Shown: positions 1-8,319, counted from the stretch's first letter. The stretch is 64,000 nt of DNA from Candidatus Accumulibacter sp. 66-26 (GCA_001897745.1 MKUH01000001.1:62001-126000); one strand, 5' to 3'. The notes: generated from the letters alone by a model not told the origin. Made by a program: numbers and translations.

Positions 1-149
1 TCACGAACGGTCGGCGCGCGCGGACGGGCGGACGCCTTCGGCGCCTGTCCCACGAACCGATGCGGCCCCCGCCGCTTCGTTCGTCGCCCAGACGGAAGAA
101 GTCCGCGCCTCGACCATCCCCTGGACCAAGGCAAGAGCGACCGGACGCC

Positions 150-345
150 GGCAGGTCTCCTGGCTCGCGGGTCAAGACTCGATGCACGGCCTTCCCAGGC
201 ATTGGCCCAGTGGCTGGCGAAACGGAAAACCCGTCCGCCTGCGCATCTCGTTCGCCGCTCACAGTTGCAGGGACAGCCGCGGAATGGGACGGATCGCTCC
301 GCCCGCACCGCGTTCCCTTTTAAGCCTCTGGCGAGGCACCGGCGC
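150..345 (-). ncRNA. Cobalamin (B12) riboswitch, target gene off the left edge
   Basis: Read on the minus strand, the segment has the ordered elements of an adenosylcobalamin aptamer. These are a GGTGCC start, a GGGAACGCGGTG segment, the B12-box (GCTGTCCCTGCAACTGTGA, about 258-278), GCCACTGG, TGGGAAGGCC and the closing GAGCCAGGAGACCTGCCG at about 150-166. The B12-box departs slightly from the usual GCCCCCGCAACTG. Transcription runs leftward, and the remaining 149 bases hold no start codon with a clear ribosome site, so the controlled gene lies outside the window. Its identity cannot be read here. Confidence 0.85.
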
Positions 346-482
346 GATCCGAGCGGCCGCCCCCGAAAGGACGGCCGATGTTTGCCGGCCCGGAGGCCGG
401 CGTTTCATTTTTCTGCCGAATGCGGCCGGCGCCTTTCCGCTTCCGCGCGCCCGCCCCATTCCCCCGCACTTGCGCGAATCGC
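346..482. other. Short intergenic stretch, hairpin only
   Basis: No gene is seen between the riboswitch and the GntR regulator. A GC hairpin (GCCGGCCCGGAGGCCGGC, about 384-401) is followed on the plus strand by a T-rich run. No plus-strand gene ends here, so calling it a terminator is weak. Confidence 0.3.
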
Positions 483-1397
483 CTATTCCCCCCCTTCCAC
501 GGCGGGTGACGACACCTCCTCCGCCACGTCCGGAAGCCGCTTCCAGCAGGCCAGGACGACCTCCCGGAAGCGATAGGAATCGGCTGCGACGAGACGGACC
601 ATGCGGTCGCCGTCCTCTGTTTCGAGCGCCGCCGGCAGTATCCGGATCAGTTCCGCATTGCCGCCGACTTCGTCCAGGACGGGCCCCAGGCCGAGGCGAA
701 GGCGCTTGCCGAGAATCGCGTGGCATTTTTCGAGAAAGCGGTTCCCCGCGCTTTCCACCACCGCCCGCCGTGCGCACGGCAGCCGTCGCAGGGCGTCGCC
801 CAGCGCCTGCGCGGCGGCGAACGGCTCCCGATGGATCAGGCGCTCCGCGAGCAGGCTCGCTGCATGGACCTCCATGAGCTGCATCACGTCGAGAATCTCA
901 CCGACGTCGTCGCGAGACAGCGCCGCGACGCAGCATCCGTAACGCGGCTTCATGACCAACAGGCCTTCGTGCGCGAGGACCTTGAGCGCCTCCCGGACCG
1001 GCGTGCGGCTGACCCCGTAATGGAGGCTCAGTTCGACCTCGTCGATCGGACGCCCCGGCGGAAGCTCATGGGAAAAAATCCGCTCCCGCAACGAGTCGGC
1101 AATCCCCTCGTAGAGCGCCCGGGGCCGCGTCAATCGGTCCAGGTCCAGCGCGGCGGCTTGCTCTCCGCTCCCGGTAGCCGGCCGGAGCGCCGGGGAGTCC
1201 GCCGCCGGTGCTGTCCCGGCGCCGGCCTGCGCAAGCGAAGCCGGCGACTCCGCGACATCCGGGCGCCGGTGAGGCTCGACCGGAGAAGCGGCCTGAAACA
1301 GGGCCTTCTCCATTGCGCAGGAGACGGTGGAATGCGGGAACGCGAAGGAGCGCCCCTGGGATATGCGCGGGGAATCGGTCGTCTGCGGCAAGGTCAT
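483..1397 (-). CDS. GntR-family (FadR/FCD-like) transcriptional regulator
   Basis: The 304-residue protein is a likely DNA-binding regulator. After an unusual Ala/Pro-rich N-terminal extension of about 90 residues there is a winged helix-turn-helix with the GntR pattern (LRERIFSHELPPGRPIDEVEL, then YGVSRTPVREALKVLAHEGL). A helical C-terminal domain of the FCD type follows and binds the effector. The start at 1397 is chosen because GAGGG lies 6 bases upstream; longer in-frame starts lack a ribosome site. It is divergent from the ScfR-like gene at 1627. The ligand is unknown. The extension is low-complexity and may be disordered. Confidence 0.8.
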   Translation of the reverse strand: MTLPQTTDSPRISQGRSFAFPHSTVSCAMEKALFQAASPVEPHRRPDVAESPASLAQAGAGTAPAADSPALRPATGSGEQAAALDLDRLTRPRALYEGIADSLRERIFSHELPPGRPIDEVELSLHYGVSRTPVREALKVLAHEGLLVMKPRYGCCVAALSRDDVGEILDVMQLMEVHAASLLAERLIHREPFAAAQALGDALRRLPCARRAVVESAGNRFLEKCHAILGKRLRLGLGPVLDEVGGNAELIRILPAALETEDGDRMVRLVAADSYRFREVVLACWKRLPDVAEEVSSPAVEGGE

Positions 1398-1514
1398 TGC
1401 TTTTCCCTCATGAATTCCTGAAAACGGACGGCGCCGGAACGCTTGCTTTCCGGTGCGGATATTTGCAATATACGCACGCAGAAACGATGTAAAAAGCACT
1501 GAAAAAGCGAAGTA

Positions 1515-1552
1515 ATGCGAACAAATTCGCGATATTTTGCGAATTTTGCGAA
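1515..1552. promoter_or_regulatory. Tandem TTTGCGAA operator-like boxes
   Basis: Two direct TTTGCGAA copies (1536-1543 and 1545-1552) are separated by one base. An inverted TTCGCGA (1526-1532) and an ATGCGAAC (1515-1522) lie just to the left. RamB/PrpR/PccR-type regulators are known to bind pairs of TTTGCAAA-like half-sites, and the adjacent gene encodes a member of that family, so autoregulation is inferred. The GntR gene may be controlled from the same region. Confidence 0.5.
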
Positions 1553-1626
1553 CATCCAAACAACCGGAGAGCGCTCCGGAAATTCCGCCGTCGGGCCGGA
1601 ACAGGCCAAGCGGCGCGGGAAATTCG

Positions 1627-3060
1627 ATGAAAAAAACCTTCATGGGCGTGCGCCTGAAACGCCTGCGCGAAGAGCGCAAGCTGACGCAGGTCGCGCTCGC
1701 CCGCGCGCTGGAGCTGTCCCCGAGCTACCTCAACCAGCTCGAACAGAACCAGCGCCCCCTGACCGTTCCGGTGCTGCTCAAGCTCAACGCTGTGTTCGGC
1801 GTCGACGTGCAGCGCTTCTCCGAGGACGACGAGGCGCGGATCGTCGCCGACCTGCGCGAGGCCCTGCTCGACGCCCCCGGCGGCGACGGCGTAGCGCTCG
1901 CCGAAATCCGGGAGCTGGCCGCCGGCATGCCGGCGGTCGGCCGCATCCTGATCGACCTGCACCGCCGCCTGCGCGAGGAGCAGGAAAGGTCGGCGAGCCT
2001 CGCCGCACACATCGGCGACGAACGCGCCGGCGCGGCGGACGGGCCGCCGCCGCGGCCGATGCCCTACGAAGAGGTGCGCGACTACTTTTACGTCAGGCAC
2101 AACCACATCCCGGAACTCGACGCGCTGGCCGAGAAGATCTTCGACGAATGCCGCTGCCCGCCGGCCGGACTCGCCTCCGCCCTTCGCCAGCGTCTGGCCG
2201 AGCGGCACGGCGTCGGCACCCATCTGTTGCCGGACGAGGACGGCGCCGACGTCCCGCAGCGCCGCTACGACGCGGCCGGCCGCATCCTCCAGCTTTCGCC
2301 CCGGCTGGACAGCGGCCGGCAGGCCTTCCAGCTGGCGACCCAGCTGGCCTTTCTGGAGGCCGGCGAGCGCATCGACCGCCTGGCCGACGAGGGTGGGTTT
2401 GCCGGCGATGAATCCCGCACGCTGGCGCGCATCGGCCTTGCCAACTACTTCGCCGGCGCGCTGATCCTGCCCTACCGCACCTTCCTGGAAGCCGCCGAAA
2501 GCATGCGCTACGACATCGGCCGCCTCGGCCAGCGCTTCGGCGTCGGCTTCGAGACGGTCTGTCACCGGCTGTCCACGCTGCAACGCCCGGAGGCGCGCGG
2601 CGTCCCCTTCTTCTTCATCCGCGTCGACCGGGCCGGCAACATCTCCAAACGCCAGTCGGCGACCGATTTCCATTTCTCCCGCATCGGCGGCACCTGCCCG
2701 CTGTGGAACGTCTACGAGGCTTTCGCCGCACCCGGCCGCATCCTCACGCAGATGGCGCGCATGCCGGACGGGCGCGCCTACCTGTGGATCGCGCGCAGCG
2801 TGAGCCACGAAGCGGGCGCCTACGGCGAGCCGGGGAAGACCTTCTCGATCGGCCTCGGCTGCGACCTGCGTCACGCCGACCGCCTCGTCTACTCGCGCGG
2901 ACTCGACCTCAACAATCCCGCCGCGGCGACGCCGATCGGCGCCGGCTGCAAGGTCTGCGAACGCCCGGCCTGCCCGCAGCGGGCCTTCCCCTTCATCGGC
3001 CGCAAGCTCGCGGTGGACGAAAACGTCCGCCGCTTCGAGCCCTACGGCGCGCCGGTCTGA
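1627..3060 (+). CDS. XRE-family ScfR/PccR/RamB-type short-chain fatty acid regulator
   Basis: This 477-residue cytoplasmic regulator is predicted to control short-chain acyl-CoA (acetate, propionate) metabolism. Residues about 5-60 form an XRE helix-turn-helix (LRRLREERKLTQ-type, then LSPSYLNQLEQNQRPLT). The middle holds the IrrE-like/DUF2083 region (ATQLAFLEAG, LANYFAGALILPYRTFLEAAE). The C-terminal part ends in a Cys-rich CKVCERPACPQRAFPF motif, which in mycobacterial PrpR relatives has been linked to an iron-sulfur cluster. The ATG at 1627 is chosen because the helix-turn-helix begins immediately after it, although the ribosome site is weak. TTTGCGAA boxes sit about 75 bases upstream. It converges with nrdA, 28 bases apart. 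Confidence 0.85.
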   Translation: MKKTFMGVRLKRLREERKLTQVALARALELSPSYLNQLEQNQRPLTVPVLLKLNAVFGVDVQRFSEDDEARIVADLREALLDAPGGDGVALAEIRELAAGMPAVGRILIDLHRRLREEQERSASLAAHIGDERAGAADGPPPRPMPYEEVRDYFYVRHNHIPELDALAEKIFDECRCPPAGLASALRQRLAERHGVGTHLLPDEDGADVPQRRYDAAGRILQLSPRLDSGRQAFQLATQLAFLEAGERIDRLADEGGFAGDESRTLARIGLANYFAGALILPYRTFLEAAESMRYDIGRLGQRFGVGFETVCHRLSTLQRPEARGVPFFFIRVDRAGNISKRQSATDFHFSRIGGTCPLWNVYEAFAAPGRILTQMARMPDGRAYLWIARSVSHEAGAYGEPGKTFSIGLGCDLRHADRLVYSRGLDLNNPAAATPIGAGCKVCERPACPQRAFPFIGRKLAVDENVRRFEPYGAPV

Positions 3061-3088
3061 GGCAGGCACCGGCGCCGCCGTCCGCCGG

Positions 3089-5866
3089 CTACTGGCAGGC
3101 CTCGCAGTCGGGGTTGTCGATCGAGCAGAAAACCACCTCTTCCTGCACCGCTGCGGCGCGCGACGGCGCGCCGTCGCCGACTTCCATTCCCGTGGCGCCC
3201 AGCGTGCGCAGGTAGTAGGTCGTCTTCAGGCCGCGCCGCCAGGCCAGCCGGTACAGTTCGTCGAGCTTGCGCCCGGAGGCGCCGGCGACGTAGAGGTTGA
3301 GCGACTGCGCCTGGTCGATCCACTTCTGCCGGCGCGCGGCGGCCTCGACGAGCCAGGCCGGGTCGATCTCGAAGGCGGTCGCGTAGAGCGCCTTGAGGTC
3401 GTCCGGCACGCGCTCGATCTGCGCCAGCGAGCCGTGGTAGTACTTGAGGTCGGCGACCATCACCTCGTCCCACAGGCCGCGCGCCTTGAGCGCCGCGACG
3501 AGCGCCGCGCAGACGACGGTGAATTCGCCGGAGAGGTTCGATTTGACGTAGAGGTTCTGGTAGGCCGGCTCGATGCTCGCCGAAACGCCGACGATGTTCG
3601 AGATCGTCGCCGTCGGCGCGATCGCCAGGCAGTTCGAGTTGCGCATGCCGTGGCGGGCGATGCGCGCGCGCAGGGCGGCCCAGTCGAGCGTGCTCGAACG
3701 GTCGACTTCGAGCGGCGTGACGCGTTCGGCGGCCAGCAGGTCGAGCGAGTCGAGCGGCAGGATGCCGCGCTCCCACAGGCTGCCGTCGTAGCTGGAATAG
3801 ACGCCGCGTTCTTCGGCGAGCCGGCTGGACGCCTCGTAGGCGTAGTAGGCGACCGCCTCCATCGAGCGATCGGCGAAGTCGACCGCGTCCTGCCCCGCAT
3901 AGGGCAGGCCGAGGCGGTACAGGCAATCCTGGAAGCCCATGATGCCGAGACCGACCGGGCGGTGGCGCAGGTTGGCGTTGCGCGCCTTGCCGACGGCGTA
4001 GAAGTTGATGTCGATGACGTTGTCGAGCATGCGCATGGCCGTGCGCACGGTGCGCCGCAGCTTGTCGTGGTCAAGCTCGCCGCTGGCCAGGTGATTGGGC
4101 AGGTTCACCGAGCCGAGGTTGCACACGGCGATCTCGCTGTCCGAGGTGTTGAGCGTGATCTCGGTGCACAGGTTGGAGCTGTGCACGACGCCCGCGTGCT
4201 GTTGCGGCGAGCGCAGGTTGCACGGGTCCTTGAAGGCGATCCACGGATGGCCGGTCTCGAACAGCATGGTCAGCATGCGGCGCCAGAGCTGGCGCGCCGG
4301 CAGCTTCTTGAAGAGGCGGATTTCGCCGCGCGCGGCCAGGTCGACGTAGCGCGTGTAGGCGGTCTCGAATTCGCGCCCGACCTTGTCGTGCAGATCGGGC
4401 ACGTCGGACGGCGAGAACAGCGTCCATTCGCCGTCCTCGATCACGTACTGCATGAAGAGGTCGGGCACCCAGTGCGCGGTGTTCATGTCGTGCGTGCGCC
4501 GGCGGTCGTCGCCGGTGTTCTTGCGCAGGTCGAGGAATTCCTCGATATCGAGGTGCCAGGTCTCCAGGTAGCCGCACACCGCGCCCTTGCGCTTGCCGCC
4601 CTGATTGACCGCGACCGCCGTGTCGTTGACCACCTTGAGGAAGGGAATCACGCCCTGGCTCTTGCCGTTGGTGCCGCGGATGTGCGCGCCGAGCGAGCGC
4701 ACCGGCGTCCAGTCGTTGCCTAGGCCGCCGGCGAATTTCTGTAGCAGCGCGTTTTCCTTGACCGCCTGGAAGATGCCGTCGAGGTCGTCGGGCACCGTCG
4801 TCAGGTAGCACGAGGAAAGCTGCGAATGCAGCGTGCCGGCGTTGAACAGGGTCGGCGTCGAACTCATGAAGTCGAAGCGCGAAAGCACTTCGTAGAACTC
4901 GACGGCACGCGCCTCGCGGTCGATCTCGTTGAGCGCCAGCCCCATCGCGACGCGCATGAAGAAAACCTGCGGCAGTTCGATGCGGCGCTCGTCGATGTGC
5001 AGGAAGTAGCGGTCGTACAGCGTCTGCAGGCCGAGGTAGCCGAACTGCAGGTCGCGTGAAGCGTCGAGCGCGGCGGCAAGGCGCGCCAGGTCGAACTCGG
5101 CGAGGCGAGGATCGAGGCGGCCGGCGGCGATGCCGAGCTGCACATAGGCCGGGAAATAATCGGCGTAGCGCGCGCCCATATCTCCGGCCGCGACCTCCTC
5201 GCCGAGCACCTCGCGGCGCAGCAGGTGCAGCTGCAGGCGAGCCGTCACGTAGTCGTAGGCCGGCTCGCGCTCGATCAGGTTGCGCGCGGCGAGGACCAGC
5301 GCCTTGTATACGTCGGTGAGCGCGATGCCGTCGTAGATGTCGCGTAGCGCCTGCTCGACGACGACGGCCGGGGAAACGGCCGCCGCCCCTTCATCCAGCC
5401 CGGCGCAGGCTTCGCCGACGAGGCTGAGCAGCGCGGCGGGATCGAGCGGCCGACGCCGGCCGCCGTCCTCGACCTGCAGACGGTTCTCGACCGTCGCCGC
5501 CGGCTGCTGCGCGGCGCGCTCGGCGGCGCGCTTCTCGCGGTAGAGCACGTAGGCGCGCGCCACGTCGTGCTCGCCGGAGCGCATCAGCGCGAGTTCGACC
5601 TGATCCTGGATGGCCTCGATATGCACCGTGCCGCCGGCCGGCTGGCGGCGCAGCAGCGCAGCGACGACGGTCTCGGTCAGGCGCGCGACCTGGTCGCGGA
5701 TGCGGCTGGAGTACGGGAGCTGCGCGCCCGGCCCGCCTTCAACGGCGAGAAAGGCCTTGCTCATGGCCAGCGCGATCTTCTCGCTGGCGAAGGGAACGAT
5801 GCTGCCGTTGCGGCGGATGACCTTCAGGTCGTGCAACTCGGTCGAGACGGGGGCCGACATGTCCAT
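3089..5866 (-). CDS. nrdA: Class I ribonucleoside-diphosphate reductase, alpha (large) subunit
   Basis: The 925-residue catalytic subunit reduces ribonucleoside diphosphates to deoxyribonucleotides. An ATP-cone (LKVIRRNGSIVPFASEKI) lies near the N-terminus and a second cone-like block near residues 125-220. The barrel carries FNAGTLHSQLSSCYL, the active-site NLCTEI, APTATISNIVG and GVSASIEPAYQNLY. The tail ends CSIDNPDCEACQ, the mobile Cys pair re-reduced by thioredoxin. These are class I features, not B12-dependent class II. Start at 5866: AGAGGACAAGC directly precedes ATG, whereas the ORF running to 6055 adds non-homologous sequence. No nrdB is adjacent on either side. A cobalamin riboswitch lies about 195 bases upstream. 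Confidence 0.95.
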   Translation of the reverse strand: MDMSAPVSTELHDLKVIRRNGSIVPFASEKIALAMSKAFLAVEGGPGAQLPYSSRIRDQVARLTETVVAALLRRQPAGGTVHIEAIQDQVELALMRSGEHDVARAYVLYREKRAAERAAQQPAATVENRLQVEDGGRRRPLDPAALLSLVGEACAGLDEGAAAVSPAVVVEQALRDIYDGIALTDVYKALVLAARNLIEREPAYDYVTARLQLHLLRREVLGEEVAAGDMGARYADYFPAYVQLGIAAGRLDPRLAEFDLARLAAALDASRDLQFGYLGLQTLYDRYFLHIDERRIELPQVFFMRVAMGLALNEIDREARAVEFYEVLSRFDFMSSTPTLFNAGTLHSQLSSCYLTTVPDDLDGIFQAVKENALLQKFAGGLGNDWTPVRSLGAHIRGTNGKSQGVIPFLKVVNDTAVAVNQGGKRKGAVCGYLETWHLDIEEFLDLRKNTGDDRRRTHDMNTAHWVPDLFMQYVIEDGEWTLFSPSDVPDLHDKVGREFETAYTRYVDLAARGEIRLFKKLPARQLWRRMLTMLFETGHPWIAFKDPCNLRSPQQHAGVVHSSNLCTEITLNTSDSEIAVCNLGSVNLPNHLASGELDHDKLRRTVRTAMRMLDNVIDINFYAVGKARNANLRHRPVGLGIMGFQDCLYRLGLPYAGQDAVDFADRSMEAVAYYAYEASSRLAEERGVYSSYDGSLWERGILPLDSLDLLAAERVTPLEVDRSSTLDWAALRARIARHGMRNSNCLAIAPTATISNIVGVSASIEPAYQNLYVKSNLSGEFTVVCAALVAALKARGLWDEVMVADLKYYHGSLAQIERVPDDLKALYATAFEIDPAWLVEAAARRQKWIDQAQSLNLYVAGASGRKLDELYRLAWRRGLKTTYYLRTLGATGMEVGDGAPSRAAAVQEEVVFCSIDNPDCEACQ

Positions 5867-6061
5867 GCTTGTCCTCTGGCGTTGGGAAACTGGCGAAAAA
5901 AGGCCGCAACGAAGGGGACGGGCGCGACAAGGCGCGCACGGCAGCCGGCCGGCGCAAGCGCGCAGGTCGACGCAAACGGACTGGCAGAAAGGAAGGCAGA
6001 AAGAAAGGATCGCATTCCGTACCAGGGACACCCCGCCCCAAACGTTGATCGGCAATGAACA

Positions 6062-6259
6062 CGGCAGGTCTCCTGGCTCTCGGGTCGTCGTCCCTGGCCG
6101 GCCTTCCCGGAGAAAACGTCTCTCCAGTGGCAGCGGTGTGGCAAAGGACTCGCCGATTACAGTTGCGGGGGCAGCCCCGGATTTCAGGTCCTACGACCTG
6201 ACACCGGATTCCCTTTTAATCCCGGCCGCGCGGAAAAGACGCGCGGCAGCGGAACCGTG
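6062..6259 (-). ncRNA. Cobalamin (B12) riboswitch in the nrdA leader
   Basis: The minus strand carries a textbook adenosylcobalamin aptamer: GGGAATCCGGTG, then GGGGCTGCCCCCGCAACTG (B12-box, about 6157-6176), TCGGCGAGTCC, GCCACTGG, GGGAAGGC and GAGCCAGGAGACCTGCCG ending at 6062. The 5' boundary (about 6259) is approximate. The next gene downstream is nrdA (start 5866), leaving a leader of about 195 bases for an expression platform. Cobalamin riboswitches in front of class I reductases are known from Streptomyces, where B12 represses the B12-independent enzyme in favour of class II NrdJ. The same logic is inferred here. Confidence 0.93.
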
Positions 6260-6321
6260 AAGTGCGTGGATGGTAACACCGAGGCCCGGCGGACGGAAAG
6301 GCGCCGCGGACGGACGGGGCG

Positions 6322-7683
6322 CTACTGCAGGGGCGCGCCCTCCCCGTTCCCGGCCGCATCCACGGCCGCGCCGCGCGCCAGCAGCTCGACGCCGCGCGCG
6401 AAACTGGTGACGCCGGATCGCTTCAGGTAGATGCACGGCTTGTTCGTGCGCTTGCAGTACTCCTTGAGCTTCCAGTAGGCGGCGTGGCTGACGCAGCCGG
6501 CCTGGCAGACGACCGCGTCGGCGCTGGCCAGCGTCGCCTCCAGCTGCTTGGGGTTGTCCTCGATGCCGCCGTCGTGATGCAGGAAGCGCCCGCCCAGCCC
6601 CTCGACGAGGCCGCGGTAGTGGCCGACCAGACTCTCGCGCCCGCCGACGCAGAGCAGGCAGCGCCCGGAGAGGTCCGCCGTCGCGCCGCCGGGGCAGACG
6701 CTGCAGTCGGCGAGCGTACCGCAGGCCGCCATCGCGCCGCCGGCAACCGGCGGCGCCAGCAGTTCGGCGAGCGCGCGCTCGGCCGCCTGCAGTTCGCCGC
6801 GCAGTTCGCCCAGTTCGCTGTCGAGCGCTTCGATCCGGCGCTGCAGGCCGACGCGCTCGCCGCGCTGCGCTTCGAGCTTGCGCTCGGCCGCCTCGGCGCG
6901 CCGCCGCCATTCGGTCTCGACCCCGCGCGCACGCTGCAAGGCGTCGTCCTGCGCTTCCAGGCGACGCCGCACCGCCTCGTGCTCGCTCGCCGTGCAGCGC
7001 GCTTCGGCGAGCTGCGCGTCGCGCACGCGCAGCTGCAATTCGAGCTCGCTCTGCCGGCGCTGCGCACGCTCGCGGTCGCGCCGCGCCTCGCCGGCGCTGC
7101 GCGCCAGTTCGGCTTCGAGTTCGGCCAGCCGCTTGAGGTCGGCGCGATGCCCGGCGCCGACCTGATGCGAGAGCATGTGGATCTCGCCGTAGATTTCCTT
7201 GTCGCTCGTCTCGTCGCAGGCCGGGTGCGTCAGCGCCGCCCACAGCGCGCCGGCCACGTCGCCGGCGGCCGCCGTTTCGCGCCAGCGGGCGAGCAGCGTC
7301 GCGGCGTCGTGCACCGATGCGAAGCGCGCAACGGCGGTCGCATAGCGGCGCTCCAGCTCGCGCTGCATGAGTTCGGCGAATTCGCCGCGTTCCTGCGCCT
7401 GGCCGACCGCATAGACGTGCAGCGAGTAGTCGGACGTCGTGCGCGCGTTCAGGCCGGCGCGCTTCGCCAGGCGGCGCAGCTCGGCCATCGGCAGGCAGCT
7501 GCCGATCACCGGGCAGTGGCTGCGATGGTTGAGTTCCCACAGTTTGCGCCGGCGCGAACCGCTGCGCGCGGCGACCGGCAGCGTGGACGCATCGACCTGC
7601 AGGGCGGCGGACAGCGGCTTCAGCGCCAGCTGTCCCGGGGCGCCGGTTTCGGGCGGAAGGTCGGCGGAGCGATGCAGACACAT
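6322..7683 (-). CDS. DUF2325 domain protein with long coiled coil
   Basis: This 453-residue protein has three parts. The N-terminal domain (1-180) holds a conserved-looking motif LWELNHRSHCPVIGSCLPM. A charged, Arg/Glu/Ala-rich coiled coil spans about 185-320. A C-terminal DUF2325 domain (about 350-440) has ESLVGHYRGLVE, HHDGGIEDN, VVCQAGCVSHAAYWKLK and PCIYLKRSGVTSFARG. The Cys and His residues of the last domain (CQAGCVSH) suggest metal or nucleotide binding, but function is unknown to me. It is the last gene of a three-gene operon behind a near-perfect Fur box at 8361, so an iron-related role is inferred. GGAGA precedes the start by 8 bases. Confidence 0.8.
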   Translation of the reverse strand: MCLHRSADLPPETGAPGQLALKPLSAALQVDASTLPVAARSGSRRRKLWELNHRSHCPVIGSCLPMAELRRLAKRAGLNARTTSDYSLHVYAVGQAQERGEFAELMQRELERRYATAVARFASVHDAATLLARWRETAAAGDVAGALWAALTHPACDETSDKEIYGEIHMLSHQVGAGHRADLKRLAELEAELARSAGEARRDRERAQRRQSELELQLRVRDAQLAEARCTASEHEAVRRRLEAQDDALQRARGVETEWRRRAEAAERKLEAQRGERVGLQRRIEALDSELGELRGELQAAERALAELLAPPVAGGAMAACGTLADCSVCPGGATADLSGRCLLCVGGRESLVGHYRGLVEGLGGRFLHHDGGIEDNPKQLEATLASADAVVCQAGCVSHAAYWKLKEYCKRTNKPCIYLKRSGVTSFARGVELLARGAAVDAAGNGEGAPLQ

Positions 7684-7707
7684 GATCGGGTCTCCGTAAA
7701 AAGTCGG

Positions 7708-8043
7708 TCAGTGGTTCTTGCGTAGCGGCGCGGGCATCGCCAGCGGACACCATTCGGTTTCGAGATGGGCGGCCAGCTGGCGCAGCATCGGATCGGCGTC
7801 GGGGTGGGCGCGCAGGCTGCGGCAGTGGCTGACGATGCAGTTCGCCAGATGCTGGCAGCTGCGGCAGCGGTAGGCGTTGAGCAGCAGGATCAGGCCGGCG
7901 GTGATCATCTCCGGCCGGCTGCCGCCGCCCGCTCCGGCGACACCGCCGGAGTCGAGCGCGCCAGGCGCGTCGACGCGCGGTGCGCCTGGCGTGGGATCGC
8001 GCGCAGCGTCCCCGTCGCGCTTCGTGAAAGCCGTGTGTTTCAT
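7708..8043 (-). CDS. Small Cys-rich helical protein, DUF2325-operon component
   Basis: This 111-residue protein is not recognised by name. Its first 45 residues are low-complexity. The rest is helical, with four cysteines and histidines in CRSCQHLANCIVSHCRSLRAH that could bind a metal. It aligns by eye with the preceding 84-residue protein (ITAGLILLLNAY against LATVLFLMTEY; LAAHLETEW against IAARLRHRW), so the two look like tandem paralogues, only this one having the cysteines. The ATG at 8043 overlaps the upstream stop as ATGA, which fixes the start and shows translational coupling. The DUF2325 gene follows after 24 bases. Confidence 0.65.
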   Translation of the reverse strand: MKHTAFTKRDGDAARDPTPGAPRVDAPGALDSGGVAGAGGGSRPEMITAGLILLLNAYRCRSCQHLANCIVSHCRSLRAHPDADPMLRQLAAHLETEWCPLAMPAPLRKNH

Positions 8044-8294
8044 GCGTCGACTCCGTTCTGGGCCATGCGCCACCAGCGATGGCGCAAACGCGCCGCGATC
8101 CCGGCGAGATCCGGGTCGAGGCTGTTCTGGCGTTCGAGGGCGAGCAGCTCGCCGGCGACCAGCGCAGCCAGCATCGGACGGCGCGATTCGATGTATTCGG
8201 TCATCAGGAAGAGCACCGTCGCCAGAAGACGCTGCTCATCCCGAGACTCGACCGCCGTCTCCGGCGGGAGGGAAATTTTCGATCTGGATGACAT
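8040..8294 (-). CDS. Small helical protein, DUF2325-operon component
   Basis: This 84-residue predicted helical protein has no name I recognise. Its core (RLLATVLFLMTEYIESRRPMLAALVAGELLALE) resembles the core of the following Cys-rich protein, suggesting duplication. It begins the coding part of the Fur-box operon and is coupled to the next gene by an ATGA overlap. The start is uncertain. ATG at 8294 has only a GGAA-type site, while a better-placed ATG with GGGAG at 8319 opens a different frame (see 8236-8319). The true N-terminus could differ if a frameshift, real or from sequencing, is present. Confidence 0.6.
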   Translation of the reverse strand: MSSRSKISLPPETAVESRDEQRLLATVLFLMTEYIESRRPMLAALVAGELLALERQNSLDPDLAGIAARLRHRWWRMAQNGVDA

Positions 8295-8319
8295 TTTCGG
8301 TTCCGTGAATTCTGCTCAT
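8236..8319 (-). CDS. 27-residue leader ORF overlapping the small operon gene
   Basis: ATG at 8319 follows GGGAG at good spacing and encodes MSRIHGTENVIQIENFPP and nine more residues before a stop. It overlaps the start of the 84-residue gene in another frame. It could be a translated leader peptide. Alternatively it could be the authentic N-terminus of the 84-residue protein separated by a frameshift in the C/G-rich stretch near 8260, because fusing the two gives a natural-looking sequence. No homologue is recognised. Confidence 0.3.
   Translation of the reverse strand: MSRIHGTENVIQIENFPPAGDGGRVSG

Noticed and set aside
384-410. Terminator hairpin downstream of the GntR gene
   Set aside because: The T-rich side is on the plus strand where no gene ends; on the minus strand there is no T-run.
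3089-6055. B12-dependent class II reductase (NrdJ), suggested by the upstream cobalamin riboswitch
   Set aside because: The protein has class I signatures (paired ATP-cone region, NLCTEI, SSCYLTTVPDDLDGIF, thioredoxin-reduced Cys tail) and no adenosylcobalamin-type features.
5867-6055. N-terminal extension of nrdA to the ATG at 6055
   Set aside because: The extra 63 residues are Cys/Arg-rich with no resemblance to NrdA, and the ATG at 5866 has a ribosome site.
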